Shown: positions 44,190 to 55,061 of the stretch, piece by piece
Layout of the letters: every line of letters begins with the position of its first letter
Position numbering within the stretch: position 1 is the stretch's first letter
Source of the DNA: Ricinus communis
Taxonomy: Eukaryota; Streptophyta; Magnoliopsida; Malpighiales; Euphorbiaceae
Assembly: GCF_019578655.1 (NCBI RefSeq)
Contig: NC_063258.1
Span: 21,394,802-21,458,801 of the forward strand
Direction: 5' to 3'
Length of the DNA stretch: 64,000 nt
Translations under genes and position numbers: made by a program
The notes under the pieces: model-generated
Told to the model about the DNA's origin: nothing
Databases searched by the model: none
Seen by the model: the letters and a program-made list of their open reading frames with translations, nothing else

Positions 44190-44637
44190 AGTTGGTGATT
44201 GGGTTTGGGTGCACTTCAGGAAGGAAAGGTTTCCCAATCAAAGAAAATCAAAGTTGATGCCACGTGGTGATGGTCCATTTGAAGTAATAGAGCGCATCAA
44301 CGATAATGCATACAAAGTTGACTTACCCGGTGAGTATAATGTTAGTGCTACTTTTAATGTTGCTGATTTGTCTCCTTTTGATTTTGATGAAGGCGTTGAT
44401 TCGAGGTCGAATCCTTTCAAAGAGGGGGGGAATGATGCAACCAAAGATGCATCTAAGTCAACTAGCATGGATCCACTAGCCTATGGAGGACCGATGACAC
44501 GAGCAAGGAGTAAAAGGTTCAAGCAAGCCTTAAATTCTTACTTGGAGCATGTTTTGAAGATGGCTAATGATGGTGCTTTTAATGAAGATAACAACGCCTT
44601 GAAGATAGTGACATTAATTGCTATTAATGAAGCTTAA
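44104..44637 (+). CDS. Element E integrase C-terminal domain and tail, into 3' LTR
   Basis: In-frame homology from about 44170: [33 protein letters not shown] (GPF motif), [26 protein letters not shown], and after the LTR start the tail GGPMTRARSKRFKQAL. Stop at 44635-44637, 205 bases inside the 3' LTR. No classical chromodomain is visible; the basic tail corresponds in position to the CR motif of CRM elements (inference). Confidence 0.87.
   Translation: MSKCVQIWKDAMNKSPNNAIRAAKRMVFEVGDWVWVHFRKERFPNQRKSKLMPRGDGPFEVIERINDNAYKVDLPGEYNVSATFNVADLSPFDFDEGVDSRSNPFKEGGNDATKDASKSTSMDPLAYGGPMTRARSKRFKQALNSYLEHVLKMANDGAFNEDNNALKIVTLIAINEA
44419..44432 (+). promoter_or_regulatory. Polypurine tract of element E
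   Basis: AAAGAGGGGGGGAA immediately before TGATGCAACC. It is also coding (KEGGN). Confidence 0.9.
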
Positions 44638-45336
44638 ACTTCTGGTCATGGAACAAGGTCAAGGTCAAAGATCAGGGATCAAAGTCAACAGGCTTTCCTA
44701 GGGTTTCTAGAAGCATTGGGCCGCACATTAGGGTTTCTAGAAGCATTGGGCCACACATTAGGGTTTCTAGAAGCATTGGAGGTCTCACCTAACCCTAGGG
44801 CAGCCACCACTTATGCTTAGAGAAGGAGGCAGCCGCATTAGAAGTCTTTTAGGGTTTGATTCTTTATTGCTTATCTCTTAGTCCTTTTTAGGGTTAGAAT
44901 CATTTCAAAACTCTATAAATAGAGCTATGTATTTCGGGCTAAAGGACATAAGATCAATATACATTTCTGAATGAAGTTTAATTTGAGTTGTTAACTCTTA
45001 TTCCTTAAGGTGTTCCTTATTGAATTTCTTGAGATTAAATTAACTTGTTTGATTTAGTTTCACATCTACATGTTTGATCAATCAATTAACTTTTTATTAG
45101 TTTCTTGAGTTGTTTGAACATTCTTCATCTATTTATAACTAAAGGGCTTAGTAGTTCTATTGCTAAGTTTGTTAGTTCCATAATCAATTGCAAACTTTCA
45201 AGTTAGATCTTGGGGCGACAAATTCGAACTTATTGGTAAGGGTGCTTCCTCTTAAATAGGGAGAGCGTTTATCAGTTTGATTTTCTCACCATTACTTATC
45301 TTGGTGTTTGAACGTATCCGGTTCGAGTTCGTATCA
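44433..45336 (+). repeat. 3' LTR of element E (904 bp)
   Basis: Nearly identical to 38374-39278. TATA box at 44914-44921, telobox units at 44700-44779. Followed by TTGGT, the target duplication, after which fragment F continues with TTACCTAGATC. Confidence 0.94.
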
Positions 45337-46000
45337 TTGGTTTACCTAGATCTAGGAGTAGTAAAGATTCAATATATATGGTTTTTGATAGGTTTTCTAA
45401 GATGGCACACTTTGTTCCATCATCAAACCAATGATGCATCACATATAGCTGATTTGTTTTTCAAGGAGATATTGTGTTTATATGGCATGCCTCACACTAT
45501 TGTGAGTGATAGAAATGTTATTTGAAGGCTTTGTGGTGTAAGTTAGGCACTAAACTATTTCTTTCTACTACTTATCATCCACAAACTGATGGTCAAACGG
45601 AAGTGGTTAATAGAACTTTGTCTACTCTTTTGCATACTATCATTAAGAAAAACTTGAAAACTTGGGAAGAATATTATATGGATGTTGAATTTTCTTATAA
45701 TAGAAGTGTGCATTCTACTACTAAGTATTCACCTTTTGAGATTCTTTATGGTTTTAATCCTTTAACTCGATTAGATTTATCTCCTTTGCCCGGGCCGTGT
45801 TAATTAGATGGTGCAAGAAAGGCCAAATATGTGAAGCAATTGCATGATAAGGTGTGGATAAACATTGAGAAGAGGACGGAGCAATATGTTACTCAACCTA
45901 ACAAAGGGCAAAAGGAAGTAACTTTTGAGCCTAAAGATTGGTTTGGGTGCATATGCTAGAGGAGAGGTTTCCTGCACAAAGGCATTCTAAATTATTGATG
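45337..46000 (+). pseudogene. Fragment F, integrase core and C-terminal part
   Basis: Continues the interrupted gene: [21 protein letters not shown], a frameshift near 45425, [21 protein letters not shown] (second Asp), a deletion near 45518, then [25 protein letters not shown] (Glu). Ends near 46000 in the C-terminal block (FPAQRHSKLLM), where it meets kinesin-related DNA; the shared bases TTGAT suggest an end-joining junction. Confidence 0.82.
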
Positions 46001-47744
46001 AAACATCTCCACATATTGTAGAAGTCTCTTTCATAGACTCTGGCTGGGTCTCACCGGATATGAAATGAAGTCTTCAATTTCTGGTGCTCTGTTTTTAATC
46101 TCATTTTCCAAAACTTGCCGGGAAGCTGGAGTCCCCGTAGGGTATATGACTGCTTCTTTTCGCAACACCGCAAGGAAAAAAGAAATTCAGTATGTAGTCA
46201 ACAGGAATCGGACAAGTACTTATTGAACTTGCTTAGATGGCTCTGACAGTAGCACTTAGGTGTTATCTTAGAATCCATTACAACATGCAACTATCGGTAT
46301 GACGAAGGATATATTCTACATGTAAAAGTTGGAGAAAAAAGCAAGATATGAGATAAAACTTGACAATCAAAAAGTATGCTAATATTCAAGTCTGACCTGA
46401 GCTTTCTTATCATAGTTGTGAGAGTTATCAAACTAAGATTGATATGATCGCCTTCTCTGAGCCTCGCCCCATTTGCATGTGTCTGTGAAGCTTTTTCACT
46501 TCCAGCAAGGTCTACAAAATTCTGAAAATCATGGGTGATTTCAGAAAGGCCAATGCAAAGATACAGTTCTTCACTAGTCACACATACTTATAAGTTGCTT
46601 CAAATGCTGATCATTGGTTGTTGTTTCTTCTACTAACTTCTCAACCACAACACCTTTTTGCATATGAGAACCATAAAATATAGTCAAGAGAACACCTATT
46701 AGAAAATCTACTCATTCAGAAAAAAATAAAGAAAGGAAGAAAGTCATCTAATAGCTTGAGATTTCGACCTGATTCTGTGTTCAGTAGGTTCCTGACATTT
46801 TCATTATAAATCTCTAATAAAAAATTCTTAATCGTAAAGTCTCTCTGCGGGGTCTGCACCCAGGCCAGTACTCAAAGATCGGTTAGTGAAGTTACAAAAG
46901 GAAACTACAAAATCAAGTGATTTACATTTTCCACTAATAAAAAGCCTCCTTTGTTGTCTAATTATCATAATAATTTACAATTTTGATAAGCAGTAGAAAC
47001 AGATACAGATTAAGCAATCGATACACTCATCTCAAATAAAGAAATTAATTCAATCGCAGGAAAATCTAAGAAGAAAAGAAAGAAAATAGCATCTAATATA
47101 ACAAAACAGCACCAAAAGTTTGTAAAGGAAAAGCAAAAGGAAAGTTAGTAACAGAGAGAAAAATCATTTGGTAAGTATAACCTGCCATTTCTAAAATAAT
47201 CGTATCCAATTTACATAAAGGAAAAGATCATGAAACACAACATTTCCTTCAATTTGTAACCATTTAAAGCTTCAATTTTAAGGAAATAAATTCAACAAAT
47301 AAAAACAATACTGACGGAACTCTCAAGATAAGTACAATGCAGATCTATGCACAGCAAGCTTTTCAAATAGAATTAGAGAAAGAGAGAGAGAGAGGAGCAT
47401 TGAGAGAGAGAAAGAGGGAGGATCGTTTAGAGAGAGAATTGAGGAGGAAGAAGAAGAGATTTGTTTGTCTTTCTATGAAGAAAAATGGACAACTTGTGTT
47501 GTGACCCAATATATATACCATTTGAATTTGTGAGCCCCAACGGCTAGTTTCTTCTTATTTTTTTCTTCTAATTTGAATTACTTTTTATTAGCCATTGGCA
47601 TATTCTTCTAATGCGGTTGCTTGCATTTATTCGCCAATGCAGTGGAGTGGGTCTTTTGTCAAAGTTATGAAAATGCGAATCTTTATTATGTGAGGTTAAT
47701 TATTCTTTGAGGTTAATTAATTTCTGTTCAGAAATTTTGTACAT
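46001..47744 (-). pseudogene. Kinesin-7 (NACK-like) pseudogene, copy 1
   Basis: Minus strand. Exon remnants in order from the promoter: 46853-46743 (DFTIKNFLLEIYNENVRNLL), 46657-46585 (KGVVVEKLVEETTTNDQHL) and 46521-46397 ([20 protein letters not shown], the switch II region). The last is flanked by AG acceptor and GT donor sites. These belong to the motor domain of plant NACK/HINKEL-type kinesin-7, which acts in cytokinesis. The P-loop and SSRSH (switch I) regions are missing and the acceptor at 46658-46659 has changed from AG to AA (minus strand). The 3' end is cut at 46001 by fragment F. Introns are retained, so it is a DNA-level duplicate. Confidence 0.82.
47376..47546 (-). promoter_or_regulatory. 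Promoter of kinesin pseudogene copy 1, with MSA element
   Basis: A TATA box (TATATATA, 47510-47517) lies about 20-30 bases upstream (minus strand) of a pyrimidine-rich leader (GA-rich on +, 47376-47450). CCCAACGGCTA at 47536-47546 matches the M-phase-specific activator consensus YCYAACGGYYA exactly. MSA elements are known to drive G2/M expression of NACK-type kinesins through three-repeat MYB factors. Confidence 0.65.
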
Positions 47745-50700
47745 TTTTTTCTTTTATAATTTCTTCTACCTTTTTGTTTCTTTAATTTTTTTCTTTCATG
47801 CTTTGGTGATCTTTTTTCACATATAAATATAATTAATCATAATCACTTGATGAGATGGTTCAAATTTTTGATAAAAATGCAAATCATAAATTTAACAATA
47901 AAAAATTTGATTCGTAAATTTAAATAATACGTGAAAGAAAATAAAATATTTCTTTTGGGGTTTGCATTTTTATCGAGAGATCTGACAAGAAACAGAGCAA
48001 GAAGATCTTCTTGCTATGAATTATTCTTCAATTTTCATCTTCTTCTTCTTGGGCTATTTTGAAATTAGACAGAGAAGAAGATGTTGAGAAAAAAGAAGGA
48101 ACATGAAGAGATCTCTTAGCCATCTGATCAAGGTGATGGGATAGAGAATGGTGGTTGCATGAATATGATGGAGATTTTGGGTACATGGATCTGATTAAGC
48201 TTCAACAAGGAAAAATTTTCGTTTATCAGTCTTAATAAAGTTGGATGGCAATGATACTCCAATTAAAGTCTAAGAGGTTTAGTGATACAAATTAAGATTT
48301 AGGAACTTTTAATGATACTAGCCCTAAAGTTGAAGAACTGTCCGTGCAATTCACCCCTTCTTTTATTAGTTAACTATTGAAATTACATGGAAATAATATA
48401 TATTTTCCTATAATGGTAAAAACACTAGTCATGTGCATATTTCAATTTTTACTATTTTAACAAAAAAAACTAATCCTAATAAGATATTAGAACCAAAATA
48501 CCAAAAAAATTAGCACTAAACTATATCCAATATAAACCATTTTATTAATAAGGTGAAAACGTTTATATGATTAATTAAATATTGTTAAAAAAGAGGGAAA
48601 AAAGGAAAATAATAAGCACAAGATTAAGATTCCATATGGCAAGTCTTTCTCACTAAACTCCGAGAGCATGAAATACATTTACTCTCTCTCTCTCTCGTCT
48701 CTCTTTTCTAAGTGGAATGCATATTTATTGTTTGTCTTTTAGGTTGTTTGTTCAAGAGTGCCTTTTTATTTCCTTTTTCCTGTTTAGAATTGTAATTCTG
48801 AAGTTTTTGAGTGGGTGGCTGTGGTGCAATTATTCAGAGAATGAAGAATCTTCAGTGCTCAGAGAAGACCCTTCAACCTCCTAATTTGCAGATGTTTCAC
48901 TCGAAGAAGATTCTAGTTGGTAGACTCTTTTCCTTTTGTAACGTATCTGGGTTGATGATGAAGAGTCATCTCGAAAAAATTTAGAAGTTAGAGAACGAGT
49001 TTTTAGTTTAGAAAATAAATTAAATTACTTCTATTATCTTGTTTGACTCTCTCAAAGATTAAAAGAAATAGGTGTTGGTCCTTAGTTTATTTTCAATTTT
49101 CTCTTATTTTTTTGTGGAATGGCTGGCTGACACGCTTATCAATCAATTGTATTTCTTAAGGCGCCTTTTCTAGGTTTCTCCATAACCTTCCCCTGTGCAA
49201 AATCAACCTAAAAAATGTGAGAACTACTGGAAAATTATTTGTTGGTTTTATCAAGATGCATTTTTAACATGAAGGTTAGATCTTAGTTAATCTTGATCAA
49301 TAAAGGCCTACTCGGTTCTGGAATGATAGGAAGAAGCTCCTAGTTTGATTGGATCCATTTTTAATATGAAAAGGCTTCAAGTACTCTGCTTTCTTTAGCG
49401 AAGAATAGGCATATCAACAAAGTCATCATCCTCGCTCTCCTATTTGTACTGACATTTCGAGTGGTGATTCTAATTTTTTCTATGGTTACATGATCATTTT
49501 ATTCTAGATCTCTAGACCGAACGACTCTTTTTGAAATTGGCCTTGTATGAAGAATAGTTTCTTGACACAGTGACGAGGTTGTAAATCACTCGCGGCCTGG
49601 ATCAAGATTAATCATCGTATGAGTTTGAAATAGAGTAATCATTAATTAATTCATTAGTAGGAGTAGGAATATATATTTTCTTATAGGATTGTAGGATTGA
49701 ATTTTTAGATTAAGATTAGAAAGTATTAAAGTAGTTAATTAAATGAATTACTAATTAATACTGGGTATTTTTTAGTTAGTTCAAAAATTTTCCAATCCCT
49801 TCGCCATATAGTAGGAATATGTAAGTGTAATAGTTTTTTAAACTTGGGCCCCAAGTGATTTTAAACCACATCACTGTGTTGAGAAACCACTCTTCTTACT
49901 AGGCTCGTTGCAAAATGAATCGTTCGCTCTAAAGAACCTAGAAAACCACAATTATCATGTTATCATCGAAAAAGTGGGATCGCCAACCAAAAATATCGAC
50001 ATAAATAAAAGAGTAAGGATACATAACCTTGCGAAGAGCCTAATATTCCTCTCTTTAATATCACAGAGAAAGTTTGAGAAGGCATCCCTATCTGTCTAGG
50101 CTCACCTAGATTCCACTAAAGTAAACGAATCGTTTTCTAGCTTAATCAAATTACATTAATCTAGTCAATTCTATTTATTTTAAAGCATGGATTTTTTTTA
50201 TCTAGTTTACTATGTGATGTGAGCAAATAATTCTAACCTAATTTGGTACCCCTAACTAGCCCTATAAGTTGCACTCAAAACTTTTACATGGAAGGTGACC
50301 AAGTTAGAGTACAATTTTATTACCTAAATCTAGGTGCCGAATTCATATTTTATCTTAGCATGTTAGCGTACGAAGCTTACATTGGTAAGCTTTGTTCATC
50401 TTATGTTAGGCATGTGGGTGATCACTCATAAATTCTAAGTTAATTTTAGTTCTTTTATAGACATGTGTGGTGAAAACCTAAAAACAATAAAATAAAACAT
50501 ACATGGAAGTGGGGAGGAGAAAAAAGAAATCTAGAAAGGGATTAAGGAGATCGGGACGATTAAGAGAAATTAATTTCAACCATGGCTTAAAAGCCGCAAA
50601 ATAATCAAATAAGAAATTAACTAAACTAATCCTAAAAGTCCAAAGAAGATCGCTTAGGATCTCTAAACTAGATAAGTAGAATCTGTCATTATGAAAAAAT

Positions 50701-51756
50701 TTAGGTTAGTAAAGGACATATTAACAAATAAAAATGCAAATAAATAAATAAATTATAAAATAAAATAATTTAAAAGTGAATTAAGAACAACTATAAAACA
50801 ATATTCAAACTATTGGAAAAGAGATAACAGAAAATAAACTTGCATTTGGATTGTAGCACAATCAAGAATAAATTAATAAACTATTTAATTTAATACTTCC
50901 ACTGACAAAAAAAGCTAAACCAAAAAGATAAAGTGTTACACTCGATTACTATATCACAAATATATGCCTCAAACAATATTATGACTATTGTAATGGAAAT
51001 TTTAATTATTTTCACTTAAAATCCATTTATTTTCTTTAATAAATTTTATTAGGTTCTAATGGGGCTCTTAATTACTACTCATATATTTGTTTCAATTCAG
51101 ACTACAGATAATTATAATACACTAATATAATTTGAACTTATTAAGGAATATAAAAAGAAAAAGTAAAGATGATAAGTTTGAAATAGAGAAAATGCTGGGA
51201 AAGAAACATCATATTACCGGTGGGTATGAATCCTGAAGTAGCAGTTTTTCTTCTACAATGCCCAGAAAGTAGCCAATTTATCTAATTATAATGGATAATA
51301 CAAATGATAAAGGAATAATGCAGAAGGTTAAAAGACTTAACATAAAACACAAAAGTATTACAAGTACTTAATAACTCAGTTTTTATTGCAGAGTCACACT
51401 AGTAGAAATTTGTAAAGTTTACTAACATTATTGGTATTCTTGGTAGGAAAGGAGAAAAGGAAAACATCAATTAAAAATGTTTGGTATTTTACACTTCACA
51501 AGTGGAAGATCAACCAATCAACAGAGGAAATAATATATCACATGGAAACAAGATAAATCAATTCTTTTGTTATTAAAATATTAAGATTGCCATATCGAGA
51601 CCCTCTCCCTTCATGCGCATTGGTCACACCATAATTTGAGCAAAAACCTCTAAAATTCATTTACTTGTACAGAAATAGGAAATACTTACAAATGAAAAAT
51701 GCAATTGTCACAATGTAGAAGGTTTGAAATTGGATTCCACCCTATAATCCAGGGTC
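47745..51756. other. AT-rich non-coding DNA between the kinesin copies
   Basis: No gene was recognised. Notable items: an 18-bp perfect palindrome GCAAGAAGATCTTCTTGC at 47997-48014; a CT run near 48680-48705; a stretch at about 48230-48360 ending GTGCAATTCACCCC that looks like a dispersed plant repeat end. Open stretches at 49908-50099 and 50243-50431 have no known motif and no codon bias I can defend. Confidence 0.5.
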
Positions 51757-53539
51757 TGTTGGTAGTGCAAATACTATACCTAGCAAACAAGTAGCTGCTT
51801 TTGGTATTGCAGTTTGGCAACATGTTCCTTCAATTATGTCACATAAGCTCTTATGCTTCTCACAGTCACCTCTGCTGCATTCTCAACCATCTTCTGCATT
51901 TTCTTCATATTACCTGAAATAGAATGACGATAGCCTGGAGTTCCTTCCTTTGATTAAACGTCTCCACATATTGTAGAAGTATCTTTCATAGACTCTGGCT
52001 GTGTCTCGCCTGATATGAAATGAAGTCTTCATTTTCTAGTTCTCTGTTTTCAATCTCATTTTCCAAAACTTGTCGGGAAGCTGGAGTCCCGGTGGGGTAT
52101 ATGACCGCTTCTTTTCGCAAGTACTTATTGAACTTGCTTAGATGGCTCTGACAGTAGCACTTAGGTGTTATCTTAGAATCCATTACAACATGCAAGTATC
52201 GTACGACGAAGGATATATTCTACATGTAAAAGTTGGAGAAAAAAGAAAGATGTGAGATAAAACTTGACAATAAAAAAGTATGCTAATATTCAAGTCTGAC
52301 CTGAGCTTTCTTATCACAGTTGTGAGAGTTATCAAATTAAGATTGATATGATCGCCTTCTCTGAGCCTCGCCCCATCTGCATGTGTCTGTGAAGCTCTTT
52401 CACTTCCAGCAAGGTCTACAAAATTCTGAAAATCATGGATGATTTCAGAAAGGCCAACGCAAAGATACAGTTCTTCACTAGTCACACATACTTATAAGAT
52501 GCCTCAAATGCTGATCATTGGTTGTTGTTTCTTCTACCAACTTCTCGACCACAGCACCTTTCTGCATATGAGAACCATAAAATATAGTCAAGAGAACACC
52601 TATTAGAAAATCTACTCATTCAGAAAAAAAGAAAGAAAGGAAGAAAATCATCTAGTAGCTTGAGATTTCGACCTGATTCTGTGTTCAGCAGGTTCCTGAC
52701 ATTTTCATTATAAATCTCTAATAAAAAATTCTTAATCGTAAAGTCTCTCTGCGGGGTCTGCACTCAGGCCAGTACTCAAAGATCGGTTAGTGAAGTTACA
52801 AAAGGAAACTACAAAATCAAGTGATTTACATTTTCCACCAATAAAAAGCCTCCTTTATTGTCTAATTATCATAATAATTTACAATTTTGATAAGCAGTAG
52901 CAACAGATCCAGATTAAGCAATCGATACACTCGTCTTAAATAAAGAAATTAATTCAATCGCAAGAAAATCTAAGAAGAAAAAGAAAGAAAATAGCATCTA
53001 ATATAACAAAACAGCACCAAAAGTTTGTAAAGGAAAAGCGAAAGGAAAGTTAGTAATAGAGAGACAAGTCATTTGGTAAGTATAACCTGCCATTTCTAAA
53101 ATAATCGTATCCAATTTACATGAAGGAAAAGATCATGAAACACAACATTTCCTTCAATTTGTAACCATTTAAAGCTTCGATTTTAAGGAAATAAATTCAA
53201 CAAATAAAAACAATACTCACAGAATTCTCAAGATAAGTACAATGCAGATCTATGCACAGCAAGCTTTTCAAACAGAATCAGAGAAAGAGAGAGAAAGAGG
53301 AGCATTGAGAGAGAGAAAGAGGGAGGAGCGTTTAGAGAGAGAAATAGAGAGAATTGAGGAGGAAGAAGAAGAGATTTGTTTGTCTTTCTATGAAGAAAAA
53401 TGGACAACTTGTGTTGTGACCCAATATATATACCATTTGAATTTGTGAGCCCCAACGGCTAGTTTCTTCTTCTTTTTTTCTTCTAATTTGATTTACTTTT
53501 TATTAGCGATTGGCATTTTCTTCTAATGCGATTGCTTGC
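51757..53539 (-). pseudogene. Kinesin-7 (NACK-like) pseudogene, copy 2
   Basis: Same exons as copy 1: 52757-52647 (IYNENVR, then LLNTESGRNLKLLDD), 52561-52486 (KGAVVEKLVEETTTNDQHL, acceptor AG intact) and 52425-52301 ([20 protein letters not shown] with both splice sites). It extends further 3' than copy 1: 52195-51986 (CYCQSHLSKFNKYL, then TPASRQVLENEIENREL) and 51960-51757 (KKMQKMVENAAEVTVRSIRA, then VAKLQYQKQLLV with a stop after YVT), a coiled-coil tail typical of kinesin-7. P-loop and switch I are missing. The homologous promoter is retained upstream. The duplicated block continues at 55010-55061 beyond a solo LTR. Confidence 0.8.
53260..53461 (-). promoter_or_regulatory. Promoter of kinesin pseudogene copy 2, with MSA element
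   Basis: TATA box at 53424-53432, MSA match CCCAACGGCTA at 53451-53461, and a pyrimidine-rich leader (GA-rich on +, 53280-53375), all collinear with copy 1. Confidence 0.65.
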
Positions 53540-55009
53540 TGATGGGTTGCTACTCGTGTTAGCTACAATCTAAGGCAGTGTACCTATCGATGCAGTCTAG
53601 CACTAATGGCGAGTATCAAGGTTGTATTCCTCGGGAAAGCGAAAGCCCAGAGTTACTCCTTTGTTCTTTGTTATATTAACCTAAAATGGATGATGAATAA
53701 ATTCTAAACTAACTATTAACTACAAGCTAAGTCCTAAGGGAGATGAAAGAGTGATTGATAAACGAAATAATCAAGACAAGAAGAAAAACCCAAAGGGAAT
53801 CTAAACTAGTTGGCATCCGAACAAAAGATAAAGGATCGGTGAGTCTAATTATGCTACCCGTGGATCTATTTAATCAATTCGGTTTCTCTCGAGATAACCG
53901 AATTCCTAAACCTAATAACCTAAAGTTGGAATCTCTTCCTAACGATTGATTCTTAAATTAGCATTAAGCTTTAATCCGCCTCTATTAAGCTTTGTTAATT
54001 CTTAATCCGGCTAGTTAATTATCCTTATCTCTAAGCGATTATTAACCAGTTCTTGCTATTCAAAATTCCAATTGCCAAACGGATTTCTCAATCTCATAAA
54101 GCAATCTAAACATCACAATTCACAACGTCTCATGAATAATGCATTATTTTATTAATACTGAAAACAAGAAGAATACAAAACCAACTCGAACAATCCAACA
54201 ATATAATATCAAGCCAACATAGTAAAGAAATCCCAATGGATTAAATCAATCTAGCTAATCATGTTCATTCTCAAAATATACAAGAATTCAATTACAACAA
54301 TAAGCAAAGGTAGAGAAAACCCGATTACACCCTTGGATGAGAGTAAACAGCCCCAAATCCTTTTGCTCCAATTGAATCGATTCTTATTCCTCTTGCTCGA
54401 ATAGAAAATCAATCAATGAACCTTGCCCAATCTTTGATCCTTCAAGGAAATCTGATTGAAACCTTGATCCAAGTCTCATTTTCTCTTAGTTTCAACTCAG
54501 AAAACCCTTAAAGAAAGAAAAATTAGGGTTTGGGACGTTCTAACCCTAGCCTCCTCCTCTTCTCTTCTTTTCGTTCTTTTAATTAATACCCCCTGTTGCC
54601 TCCAACACGGCCGTGTTCCTGGCCGTGTTCTCAACACGGGATGGTGTTCCTGGCCGTGTTACTCTCTGTGGCCGTGCTCCCTAGAATCTACTTCTTCTTT
54701 GATGTCTAACACGGCCGTGTTTGTCCCCGTGTTGGTAACACAGCCCATGTTTGTGACCGTGTTGAGAACACGGCCAGTGTTGAGATCAACACGGCCCTGT
54801 TCAGCTTCCTCATGCTCGTACTTAGCTCGTTTCGGCAGCTTTGATGTCCACTTATGGTCCAATTCTTTCCTTTTTCATCCTTTAACCTCTTTTGGACCTA
54901 ATGCACACAAATATATGTATAAGGTGAGTGTTGAGACCAATTCACATCCAAATGTCCATAAAATCAATCTTAAAAACTCCATTTAGATGTGTGTATTTTA
55001 CGCACATCA
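53540..55009 (-). repeat. Athila-like solo LTR (1470 bp)
   Basis: Minus-strand start TGATGTGCGTAAAATAC (55009), end GTAGCAACCCATCA (53540). Its distal half matches 7240-7990. Flanks CTTGC (53535-53539) and CTTGT (55010-55014) are a 5-bp target duplication with one change. Kinesin copy 1 (near 47630) provides the uninterrupted site GCTTGCATTTATTCGCC. The U3 part (about 54600-54800) is a CACGG/CCGTG array. No internal sequence remains, so it arose by LTR-LTR recombination. Confidence 0.9.
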
Positions 55010-55061
55010 CTTGTGTTTAATCGCCGAGGTTAATTAATTTCTGTTCAGAAATTTTGCACAT

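Larger units (their letters stand above)
38374..45336 (+). mobile_element. Element E, young full-length CRM-like retrotransposon
   Basis: 6963 bp with an exact TTGGT duplication (38369-38373 and 45337-45341). LTRs of 905 and 904 bp differ by one substitution and one 1-bp indel. It has a primer site, leader, gag, zinc knuckle, protease, RT, RNase H, integrase and polypurine tract. Gag-pol nevertheless has at least six frameshifts. It is inserted in the integrase of fragment F. It is the most recent insertion visible here. Confidence 0.95.

Noticed and set aside
46291..46581. Treating the kinesin fragment as a functional gene
   Set aside because: P-loop and switch I are absent, exons are broken and one splice acceptor is mutated.
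53228..53455. Open stretches over the GA-rich kinesin leader
   Set aside because: Low-complexity Arg/Glu or Ser/Leu translations of a GA/CT repeat in a promoter-leader region.
54659..54986. Open stretches inside the solo LTR
   Set aside because: They translate the CACGG/CCGTG array and have no counterpart in the related LTR at 6515-7990.
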